Origin: Victivallales bacterium
GTDB lineage: Bacteria; Verrucomicrobiota; Lentisphaeria; Oligosphaerales; Oligosphaeraceae
Direction of reading: 5' to 3'
Length of the DNA: 9,792 nucleotides
Assembly: GCA_017538465.1 (NCBI GenBank)
Contig: JAFYIW010000320.1
Location: forward strand, 1 to 9,792
Numbering within the stretch: the first letter of the stretch is position 1; each line of letters begins with the position of its first letter. The translations under genes were made by a program, and so were the position numbers. Positions 1-7,109 of this stretch are shown here, piece by piece. The notes beneath the pieces are model-generated. The model was given only the letters and a program-made list of their open reading frames with translations, made no database searches and was not told the origin of the DNA.

Positions 1-3000
1 TAGAACCTGAGAAGGGAATCCTTCATCACCACGCGCTTTGGGAATGAATACTTTGGCAAAGTCAATGTCGTGTGTATTTTTTCGCACATCGGATCGCTTA
101 ACATATGCAATAGCGCGTTTCTTATTTTTGGCTAGAAGATAAAGTTTGACATTGAAATCGCCTTCGCAGGTTGCATTAGTCAGGAATGGAGTCTTTTTAC
201 TTTCTGCAGGGTTGGTGGGAATTCCGAATGGCGTGTCACCAGAAAGGATTTCAGACACAAAATGGATTTGTCCTAGTTTCTTCATATTGGATTGTACTTT
301 TTCCACGATTTCTTCAAGGCGCGGATCTCGAATAAAGATTTCGGAGGTGGATAGATTCCTTCCGGGGAAAGAAAATGTCTCCTTGCCTTGGCAAAGGGTA
401 TAGTTACACAAACTGGACCCCTTTGAATCTCGCAAGTAGTAGCATACTCCTGCTTCAATATCAACCTCGCCAGGAAACACATCGTTCCCATCTGAAAATG
501 CCTTAAGGGAACGGAGCTGGCCACATTTGAGCATTTCCTCTCGAAATGGCCTGAGGAGGGGGCGTCCGCCGGTAAACCAATTGGCGCGGATGATGAAGTT
601 TGAATACCTCTCCGTTGTTCTTGCACCAATCAGGCTGTACTCCTGATAAATGGGCGCATCATTTGTTCCACCCGAAGCGCCTTTCTCCTGATACGGCGGA
701 TTGGAAATCACCATTCCAATTTTCTTGCACATGTCGTTCTCCTCTTCGGCGATTATGTCGCCGATTGAAATTGTGTTGAAATCTTTGTTCTGCCGAAGCA
801 GTTTGCGGATACGCTCGTAGTCGAGCGGCTTCTTGCTATCGTCTTTTTTGATTTTGAGCAGGTCGTAGGTGTTCATCTTCTCGGGTTCGGCGATGCACTT
901 CACGTCCAGTCCGAGAAGTTCGTACACCTTGCGTGTGAATTCGTAGGTGACTCCGCACATTGGGATAGCGAGGATCGAGTCTTTCAGGGCTTCAGGTGAA
1001 AAACCGATGTCCGGCTCGGCGCAACGGCGGACAATGGCAATGGCAAACTCGCCCATCTTGGCTGCGAGGTCGAGAAGCTTCTGACCCGATTCCACCAGCG
1101 CCTTCAGCTCCGCGCCGGGGATTTGGCGCACCATGTCGTATGCGATATTCTGGGGCGTGACAATCTTTGCTTCGCCGAGCCGTCCGAATTTGTTTATGGC
1201 GACAATGGCCTTCTTGACAACTTTTGGGGTGTCTTTGTATTCCTCGCCAAGGTCGATGTCTCGCGTCTCATTGGCGAGGCGGTCGAGGTTCTGGATCTTG
1301 TAGTCCAACTGCTGGAGCGTCTGCCATCCGACCTTGGTCCGATAGAGTTCAAGCAAGGGCTTTTCAAGTCCCAAATGGCGTGCGATGCGTCGGTTGTTCT
1401 CATTTTTGTCAATCACCTGGAGGATTTCGTCAAGGGAGTGGACACGCTCCGGCACAAGGAACGAATAGAACACAATAAGCGCGTGATAGGTCTTGACGCG
1501 CTTTAGCAGAGATTTCAGTTCATCGGATTTTTCCGATGACGAATCCTTTGGCGAATTGCCCTTGTCGGTTTTGGGACTATCACCTTCGGATTCCACATCT
1601 GTCTTTTCTCCAGTATGCGGCGTGATGGTCAAGCCGTCCTTACTTCCAAGTTCTGGCAATTTGTCAATGAACTCCCGGAGTTGCGAATTGTTGCAGGCTT
1701 CGACGTCCACTGGAATCTCTCCCACCTCTTCGGCAACACCGCGCGTGCTGGAGTATTGGCTGATTGCATACATAATGTCGGATGCTTCGACGCGGTGTAT
1801 CTTATTCTTGTTGAGGACGATGATTGGCGAGTACGCCAATTCTCGCGCCACACGACTTTCGAGTTCTCGGTTACCGTTTTTGTCGGTGTTGAGGTTGTAA
1901 TACAGTGACCTGTCCGCCTGCATGCGGAACATTCGGACGGGATCGAAATCCACCAGAAGAGTCTGTGGCTTCATATTGAATTTGATTTCACGACCCTGCG
2001 CATCTTTCATGGAACGGATGAAACTGCTTTGCAAGCGGAAGATCGCTTGGTCGTACTCCTGCGGGGAAGAAGTGTTCTTTAGGAAGAGCATCGTGTCCCA
2101 TTCAGGAACCGTACTGCCGGTCATCATGCGGTTGACCGTGAGCGTAATTGTCTTGATGCCTTTCCGTTCGCATTCGGAGATTGTCCTTGCGATGTCGGCA
2201 ACTTTCACAAATCCCTTTTTGACCTCGACTCCAGAAATGTTGATGACCTTGTATTCGCCCAGTTTTCCAAAGGTCCCTTTGTATTTTCTGTTGCCTGAGG
2301 CAAGCAGTGCCTCCAAGGCATCGCACGAGGCACAATACGGCAGCACGCAGACGATGTGGTGGCACATCTGCCCTTTCACAATCTTCTCGTAGTTCAGGAA
2401 TGGGAGAATCCCTGGCTCGGAGGACGTTCCCCCAATTGCCCGAAGAAAATCAACGACCTCTTTTTCGTGGACGAATTTCCGATGGAGTTGTTTGGCGCTC
2501 GTGTCTTTCCTTACGCTCATCGGCCGGAACAATTCGCCAAGCCTGCTAGTCGCACCGTTTGCTTCCAGTTCTTTTAGTTTCTTGCGGGCGGATTCGTTGA
2601 GATTGAAGGCGAAGCGCACCATCTGCGGGAAGCCATAATAGGGATTGTCCCATTCCTCATACGGAATAGGTTGCCCGTTTGCATCGGTAAGTTCCTTGCC
2701 GTCTTTGTCAGTTTTGTTCTTGGGCAGGACCTCAGCATCCCAAACCTGTTGCGCCTTCAAGATGTCAGTGAACTGGCAGAACGAAACAATGTCCTCCCTC
2801 TGGAATTCGCTACCCATGAGGATGCGGTAGGGGGTGCCGGAGAGGTGGAGCCGGACTTTGGCCTGTAGCGATTTGACGGTCGACTCCGCATCCTCCACTT
2901 TTGCCTCTTCCAAGGTGTCCGCGTTTTTATATGCATCGGGAGTGTGAATTTGAATCGGCTTTCCATATTCCTCGGCGCGGGCGGCGAAGTGGGTCTCGTC

Positions 3001-3891
3001 AATAATAAGCAGGTCAATCGGATTCGCAAAAATCTGCTCATGCTTGGGTTTGATTGCATCACCTTGAAGATCCTGCAGCGTCGCGAACAGCACAACTTTA
3101 TGGCCTGCTTTCAACTCTTCGGTGACACGTGTGTATTTGGCTTCCAAGTCTCTCTTGGAGAGGAACACATATTCCTTGAAATCCGTGAAACTCAAGATTG
3201 TATTTTTCCATTCACGCGCCACCTCCGCCTTGCCGGAAACCACAACGATGAATTTGGCATGTAATGCTTTGATTTGAGCGCATTTGAGCGCGGTAACCGT
3301 CTTGCCGAAGCGCATGACGGCATACATCAGGAGATTGGTTCGTTTGGCATCAAATGCCTCTTCGAAACGTTTGACCGCTTCTGCCTGATTCGGTCGAAGT
3401 TCTAGATCCACAGGCTGCGGCAGTGGTTCGTCGTCTGCGTCTTTGCCGATGTCAGCGACACGATAAAACGAATACTTCCCCAGAGAATGCTTGTGGTCTT
3501 TTTTGATATCCGCTATGGCCTCCTCGACATGCTCTTTTCGGGCATCACGAAAGAACTCGGTTGAGAAATACAGTTCTTTGCCTTGACGGAGTTCTGCAAA
3601 TGATTTTTTGTCCAGCCTGTCGAAGTGTTTGCTGTCCAGTAGGAATTGGTGAACCGAGTAGTCACGGAAGAAGACTTCGCTTTCCAGTGTTGCGGGCCAA
3701 TCCCAGACATCCTTCTTTGCGTCAATCACAAAATGCTTCTGCCATTCTGAAATCCGCACGGGAACTGGACGGTAGGTGTCTCCGACCTTGAGATAGCGTG
3801 GCACGGAAGTGGTCAGGAACGCATAGATACGCGGCTCCACGCGTCCGACAATGGTCTCGTCCAATATATTGGTATTATCTATTCCGTTCAT
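1..3891 (-). CDS. GIY-YIG nuclease - SF2 helicase - Eco57I-like methylase fusion (R-M enzyme), 3' end outside window
   Basis: The frame is open from ATG at 3891 to base 1 with no stop: 1297 codons, C-terminus missing. Domains in order: (1) residues ~15-125, GIY-YIG/T5orf172-like nuclease: Y23, K35-V-G37, R46, E72 (candidate metal ligand), H81 and a closing T-E-F-F near 111-114. (2) ~160-650, SF2 helicase: Walker A F-G-K197-T, DETH 298-301, SGTPY 351-355, motif V T591-G592, motif VI-like Q615-A-I-F-R619. (3) ~750-790, Ser/Asp/Glu/Lys-rich linker. (4) ~900-1070, gamma N6-adenine methylase: motif X T912-P913, motif I LLDLAAKMGEF (939-949, lacking the usual G-x-G), motif IV N1064-P-P-Y. (5) from ~1090, probable start of a target-recognition region. 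The start overlaps the upstream stop (ATGA), so translation is probably coupled; GGAG lies 11 nt upstream. Predicted role: ATP-dependent restriction and methylation of DNA. Family assignment is by motif reading only; target and cleavage mode are unknown. Confidence 0.88.
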   Translation of the reverse strand, partial: MNGIDNTNILDETIVGRVEPRIYAFLTTSVPRYLKVGDTYRPVPVRISEWQKHFVIDAKKDVWDWPATLESEVFFRDYSVHQFLLDSKHFDRLDKKSFAELRQGKELYFSTEFFRDARKEHVEEAIADIKKDHKHSLGKYSFYRVADIGKDADDEPLPQPVDLELRPNQAEAVKRFEEAFDAKRTNLLMYAVMRFGKTVTALKCAQIKALHAKFIVVVSGKAEVAREWKNTILSFTDFKEYVFLSKRDLEAKYTRVTEELKAGHKVVLFATLQDLQGDAIKPKHEQIFANPIDLLIIDETHFAARAEEYGKPIQIHTPDAYKNADTLEEAKVEDAESTVKSLQAKVRLHLSGTPYRILMGSEFQREDIVSFCQFTDILKAQQVWDAEVLPKNKTDKDGKELTDANGQPIPYEEWDNPYYGFPQMVRFAFNLNESARKKLKELEANGATSRLGELFRPMSVRKDTSAKQLHRKFVHEKEVVDFLRAIGGTSSEPGILPFLNYEKIVKGQMCHHIVCVLPYCASCDALEALLASGNRKYKGTFGKLGEYKVINISGVEVKKGFVKVADIARTISECERKGIKTITLTVNRMMTGSTVPEWDTMLFLKNTSSPQEYDQAIFRLQSSFIRSMKDAQGREIKFNMKPQTLLVDFDPVRMFRMQADRSLYYNLNTDKNGNRELESRVARELAYSPIIVLNKNKIHRVEASDIMYAISQYSSTRGVAEEVGEIPVDVEACNNSQLREFIDKLPELGSKDGLTITPHTGEKTDVESEGDSPKTDKGNSPKDSSSEKSDELKSLLKRVKTYHALIVFYSFLVPERVHSLDEILQVIDKNENNRRIARHLGLEKPLLELYRTKVGWQTLQQLDYKIQNLDRLANETRDIDLGEEYKDTPKVVKKAIVAINKFGRLGEAKIVTPQNIAYDMVRQIPGAELKALVESGQKLLDLAAKMGEFAIAIVRRCAEPDIGFSPEALKDSILAIPMCGVTYEFTRKVYELLGLDVKCIAEPEKMNTYDLLKIKKDDSKKPLDYERIRKLLRQNKDFNTISIGDIIAEEENDMCKKIGMVISNPPYQEKGASGGTNDAPIYQEYSLIGARTTERYSNFIIRANWFTGGRPLLRPFREEMLKCGQLRSLKAFSDGNDVFPGEVDIEAGVCYYLRDSKGSSLCNYTLCQGKETFSFPGRNLSTSEIFIRDPRLEEIVEKVQSNMKKLGQIHFVSEILSGDTPFGIPTNPAESKKTPFLTNATCEGDFNVKLYLLAKNKKRAIAYVKRSDVRKNTHDIDFAKVFIPKARGDEGFPSQVL

Positions 3892-5000
3892 TGTTTTTTC
3901 TTCTCCGTCTCCTTTTTGCGTTCCTCCATGTTCTCGCGGATGAGATCGACGAAGAGGAACGGCTTGTGGTCGTCCCAGTCCATGATCTTGCAATAGATGC
4001 CGTTGTGTAGGAACATCCCCTCAAGAGGCGGTTTTCGTGCGCACCCAGGGCATGGCTTGGGCAAAGATGGCTGCTTGGGCGTTTTCTTTGGAGCGCCCGT
4101 GTCGAAGAGTTCCAATTGAACGGGCTTGGGCTTTGGTGGACAAAGCGGCTCGTCATGACAAGTCATCGGGACCACGCCCTTCAAGCCGTCCATCTGCCAG
4201 ATGTTCCAACTGATGATGTCGGCGAGTTCCAAAAGCGTCTCATGGTCTATCGGCTCGTCGGTGCAGTAGAATTTGTAGTATTCCAGCATCGTGTAGAGGA
4301 TGTTTTCACGGGCGATGAGCAGATTGTCGCCCTGCCATTCGAAGCCGAGGGTCGCCTTGAGGGCGAGAATGGCGTATTTCAGCCATTCGTCCGGCTTCGT
4401 GCCTGCATTTTCCGTAACGATGCGGAGTTTCCGATCCAGTATTCCAATGCGGTCGGGAATAGGGATGACCGTCCCTGTGGTCGTGTCATATCGGCTGACC
4501 AGGAAGGGGCCCTCGCCACAGCACATCTCAAGACAGCGGAAGTTCACATAGTCGAGCCAGGTATGCTCCGGCGTGTCTGGAAACGCAATCTTATCGGGAA
4601 GGCGTTTCCAACCATCGTCCCGAGTTCCTTCAGTCGTGAAAGGCGCCGGCTTGCGGTCGAACCACGCGGCGTCGAACTCGTTGATCATGTTGTTACAGAT
4701 CCATGACGGCGTAAACACCTCGGCCTTTTTCTGGATGCGTTCTTTCTGCTCTGCCTTGCTTTTGTCAACTCGTGGACGGATGATTTTATTGCCGGGGCGG
4801 GAAATCACCGCAGCATCAATCTCATCCTTCATTCCCATCTTGACGTCAAAGACGGATTCGAGGTGCTCATAGCCGTCCGTCATCCACAGGATGTTTTTGC
4901 CAGTAGTTCGGTCCAGGAGAAGGACATCCAATACATCTTTCGGGATGTCCGATTCCAGAATATCCCGTGTAAAATCTGGATTGATTACTTTATTGTTCAT
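3888..5000 (-). CDS. Methyltransferase-like R-M subunit M (AdoMet-binding half without NPPY)
   Basis: A 370-residue protein. I chose ATG at 5000; two TTG codons directly upstream (5006, 5003) could extend it by two residues, and no clear Shine-Dalgarno is visible. It resembles proteins annotated as 'restriction endonuclease subunit M'. Visible motifs: motif X F96-T-P98 followed by W-I-C-N-N-M; motif I L157-E-M-C-C-G162-E-G164-P-F166 (intact AdoMet loop); motif II-like region at 219-235; motif III-like N266-I-W-Q-M-D271. The catalytic (D/N)PP(Y/F/W) motif expected next is absent. Instead a Pro/Lys-rich linker (~286-316) carries QLELF at 295-299, then CPGC (317-320), a small C-terminal domain with G-I-Y-C-K, and a Lys/Glu-rich tail. 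Its stop overlaps the start of the helicase-methylase, so the two are surely one operon. It may bind AdoMet or assist methylation by its partner rather than methylate alone. The family match is good; the role is inferred. Confidence 0.87.
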   Translation of the reverse strand: MNNKVINPDFTRDILESDIPKDVLDVLLLDRTTGKNILWMTDGYEHLESVFDVKMGMKDEIDAAVISRPGNKIIRPRVDKSKAEQKERIQKKAEVFTPSWICNNMINEFDAAWFDRKPAPFTTEGTRDDGWKRLPDKIAFPDTPEHTWLDYVNFRCLEMCCGEGPFLVSRYDTTTGTVIPIPDRIGILDRKLRIVTENAGTKPDEWLKYAILALKATLGFEWQGDNLLIARENILYTMLEYYKFYCTDEPIDHETLLELADIISWNIWQMDGLKGVVPMTCHDEPLCPPKPKPVQLELFDTGAPKKTPKQPSLPKPCPGCARKPPLEGMFLHNGIYCKIMDWDDHKPFLFVDLIRENMEERKKETEKKKQ

Positions 5001-5029
5001 CAACAAATAGCAATAGAAAAAGTTGAAAA

Positions 5030-5046
5030 GGACTTGGTTTCAGTCC
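5030..5046. repeat. Short inverted repeat, R-M operon leader
   Basis: GGACT and AGTCC (5-bp arms, 7-nt loop) lie 30 bp upstream of the methyltransferase-like gene start. It could be an operator or a small leader hairpin. A repeat this short can also arise by chance. Confidence 0.3.
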
Positions 5047-5055
5047 AATAGCGCC

Positions 5056-5092
5056 CCTGGCTCGTAAATTTAGCATGCCCCTCGCAGCCAGG
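5056..5092. repeat. Inverted repeat CCTGGCT...AGCCAGG
   Basis: Perfect 7-bp arms at 5056-5062 and 5086-5092 are separated by 23 nt, upstream of the R-M operon. There is no T-run on either side, so it is not an intrinsic terminator. A controller or repressor site is possible, since R-M operons are often autoregulated, but this is inference only. Confidence 0.3.
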
Positions 5093-5271
5093 AGAATTGG
5101 TACTTGTGGAAAAGATAGCATGGATTTGGAGTTCTGGCGGTCAAAACGGCACTTTTCGCTTCTTCCTTTTGCAGTTTGGCGGCAGAAATTCTCATGTGAC
5201 AGTGCAGGGTGGGAAGTCCTTTTCGGTGGTTGGATCTCCTCAAAGCCAATCTCGCTCCAAGCATCTACCCG

Positions 5272-6528
5272 CTACGCATCCAGGCTATTGGGATCCAGGA
5301 GGAAATGGCGAAGTCCAATGGTGGTGATGCCGGTGTCATCGCGGCGCACGCCAAGATTGTCCTGCACTACAATGATTTTCTTGAAGGAGTCCCGTATTGC
5401 CAGCAACGGACGGCGTTCCTGCTGTCGCTTTTCCTCATCTGGCAGGGCATAGGCGGACTGCAGATAGTATTTCTGGTTGCCTCGATAGGCGATGAAATCA
5501 ATCTCCAGTTTGACATTCTGTATCTTTCCGGAAAGATTCTTCTGATGAATGGGGACCACTCCGACATCGACCTGGCAGCCACGTACCTTTAACTCGTTGA
5601 ACAGGATATTTTCCATAATGTGGTTCTCGTCCTGCTGACGCATCCCTAAACGAATGTTTCGCAGCCCGACGTCCTCGAAATAAAACTTCAAGGGCGTATT
5701 GATGTACTTCTTGCCCTTGACATCATAGCGGTGGGCAGGCGTCAGCAAAAACGCATCCTGCAGGTAGGAGATATAACGATACAATGTATTGGACGAGATG
5801 CGTTTGCCCTTGACGCTGAAGAAGGTGTCGGAGAGTTTCTTGGGATTGGTCAGACTCCCGGTCGCCGATGCAAGGATATCCAGGAGTTCATCAAATTCCT
5901 CCCGATTGCGAATTGCATGACGCTCAACCAGGTCGCTTAAATACACCTGCTGAAATAACTGCCCCAGGTAAGACGCCTTGCCTTCCGGGAGGTCCTGGGC
6001 AAGCACAAGAGGCATGCCGCCATAATTGAAGTAACTGTCCCAGGCCTCGTCGGGCGAACCGTCAAATGCCGTAGCAAACTCGCGGAAACATAGCGGATGC
6101 ACCTGGATTTCAGTGCCCCGCCCACGAAACTCCGTGACGATGTCCGAAGACAAGAAACGCGAATTACTGCCCGTCACATAAATCTCCGCATTGGGCAGAT
6201 GAAGTAGGGAATTCAGCAGTTTTTCAAAGCCATTGATTAACTGGACTTCATCCAGTAAGATGTAATATTTTTGATCATCGACAAGACGTGGGGAAATATC
6301 GTCGAACAACTGCCGAGGAGTCTGAAGATGCTCTAGACGCACATCATCCAGAACATATTCCAGAACGTGGTCGTCTGGGATGCCCTGACCACGCAGATAT
6401 TGACGGAACAGTTTGAACAGCAGATAGGATTTGCCACACCTGCGCAGTCCAGTGACAATCTTGATCAGCCCATTTCCGTCGGCCGAAATCAATTGCCGCA
6501 GATAGATGTCGCGGGAAATTTCTTTCAT
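5272..6528 (-). CDS. AAA_14 / DUF4143 family ATP-binding protein
   Basis: A 418-residue protein from ATG at 6528. An upstream in-frame ATG at 6561 would add 11 residues, but the family normally begins just before the R-D-I-Y-L segment, which starts at residue 6 here. No Shine-Dalgarno is visible. Domain 1 (~15-200) is a AAA-type ATPase: Walker A G27-L-R-R-C-G-K33-S, Walker B I90-L-L-D-E94, sensor-like T-G-S-N-S (119-123), then R-G-R-G (135-138). Domain 2 (~205-400) is DUF4143, often related to a PD-(D/E)XK fold. The E-I-D-F-I...Y-Y-L-Q segment near the C-terminus sits where the nuclease-like core lies, but the final Lys appears replaced, so activity is doubtful. The length is normal for the family. 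The function of these widespread proteins is not settled. Here it lies between nuclease and R-M genes on the same strand, suggesting an accessory or defence role, which is inference. Confidence 0.9.
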   Translation of the reverse strand: MKEISRDIYLRQLISADGNGLIKIVTGLRRCGKSYLLFKLFRQYLRGQGIPDDHVLEYVLDDVRLEHLQTPRQLFDDISPRLVDDQKYYILLDEVQLINGFEKLLNSLLHLPNAEIYVTGSNSRFLSSDIVTEFRGRGTEIQVHPLCFREFATAFDGSPDEAWDSYFNYGGMPLVLAQDLPEGKASYLGQLFQQVYLSDLVERHAIRNREEFDELLDILASATGSLTNPKKLSDTFFSVKGKRISSNTLYRYISYLQDAFLLTPAHRYDVKGKKYINTPLKFYFEDVGLRNIRLGMRQQDENHIMENILFNELKVRGCQVDVGVVPIHQKNLSGKIQNVKLEIDFIAYRGNQKYYLQSAYALPDEEKRQQERRPLLAIRDSFKKIIVVQDNLGVRRDDTGITTIGLRHFLLDPNSLDA

Positions 6529-6731
6529 GTTGTATGAAGAAAAATGATTAAAAAGTATCAAAATTTTACATAATATACCCTACAAACGAAAATCGGAGGT
6601 AGCAGAGGTTCCTTTCCTGTGAAGAATTTTGGTTACTTTGTACAAAAATTTTACGCTTGTGCAACCCCAAAAGGCGGCCACTGCCATGCGGCAACACGAT
6701 TTGTGGCGCATCCCCCCTTGCGTGCGTCCCG
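6529..6731. other. Intergenic region with probable ATPase promoter
   Basis: About 200 bases lie between the four-helix protein stop and the ATPase start. The half nearest the ATPase is AT-rich and holds TATATT/TATTAT-like -10 candidates on the minus strand around 6569-6578, with no strong -35. The string AAAATTTTAC occurs twice (about 6562-6571 and 6644-6653). The other half is GC-rich and holds the direct downstream sequence of the four-helix gene. No gene or T-tailed terminator is visible. Confidence 0.4.
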
Positions 6732-7079
6732 TCATGCCCAGCCTTTTTTCCTTTTGATGCTCCATACTGTCTGCTCGACCTTTTGCTTGATCTCGGCCGC
6801 TATTGCTGCAAGATCTTCTGGTGTGGTTGCGGCTTCCAGGCGATTGTACACGCTCTTGTCCCATTCCTCGCCACGCGTGGTCGTGCGGGCAGCGTGCATA
6901 CGTTCACGCACACCGCCGAATTTCTTGAACTCTTCCTCCTGGGTGGCAATCATCTTGTCCAGAAGATATCGTGTCTGATGGCAAAGAGTCAGCATCAGGT
7001 TCGCCACAGTTTCCGCCGGACGCGTGAGAGCGACCACTATTTCGTGGGTAGATTGTTCGATTCGGGGTTTTGTGTGCAC
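6732..7079 (-). CDS. Four-helix-bundle suffix-domain protein, probably N-terminally shortened
   Basis: A 115-residue protein from GTG at 7079; the same frame is open back to TGA at 7103-7101 without an ATG. It is helical and resembles the 'four helix bundle suffix' domain (TIGR04258) that follows S23-like four-helix bundles in some Lentisphaerae, Verrucomicrobia and Bacteroidetes. Supporting features are the N-L-M-L-T-L-C-H-Q-T-R-Y-L-L-D-K helix (~28-43), an E-E-E-F-K-K-F-G-G-V-R-E-R-M turn (~48-61) and a Lys/Trp-rich end. Full proteins of this type are usually longer, with the S23-like bundle in front; that part is missing, so this may be a remnant. It starts 31 nt after the nuclease stop in the same direction, so co-transcription is likely. 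The start codon is uncertain and no good Shine-Dalgarno precedes it. The biochemical role is unknown. Confidence 0.6.
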   Translation of the reverse strand: MHTKPRIEQSTHEIVVALTRPAETVANLMLTLCHQTRYLLDKMIATQEEEFKKFGGVRERMHAARTTTRGEEWDKSVYNRLEAATTPEDLAAIAAEIKQKVEQTVWSIKRKKGWA

Positions 7080-7109
7080 CGTGGCATTTGCCTCATTCCA
7101 TCAAGTCTC

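Larger units (their letters stand above)
5001..5271. other. Intergenic region upstream of the R-M operon
   Basis: These 271 bases lie between the ATPase stop and the R-M operon start. I see no convincing gene; the short ORFs here lack ribosome binding sites and recognisable motifs. The region should hold the R-M promoter on the minus strand, but I cannot pick clear -35/-10 boxes. It contains two inverted repeats that could be operator or leader elements, listed separately. No Rho-independent terminator with a T-run follows the ATPase gene, so read-through from the ATPase into the R-M genes is possible. Confidence 0.5.

Noticed and set aside
4116..4706. 196-codon plus-strand frame opposite the methyltransferase-like gene
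   Set aside because: It lies wholly inside a gene whose AdoMet motifs are clear on the other strand, so it is an antisense shadow.
5056..5092. Inverted repeat considered as terminator of the ATPase gene
   Set aside because: The 23-nt loop and lack of a T-run on either strand argue against intrinsic termination.
5070..5264. 64-codon minus-strand ORF between the ATPase and the R-M operon
   Set aside because: It has no ribosome binding site, no recognisable motif and mixed basic composition; the region is better explained as the promoter and leader of the R-M operon.
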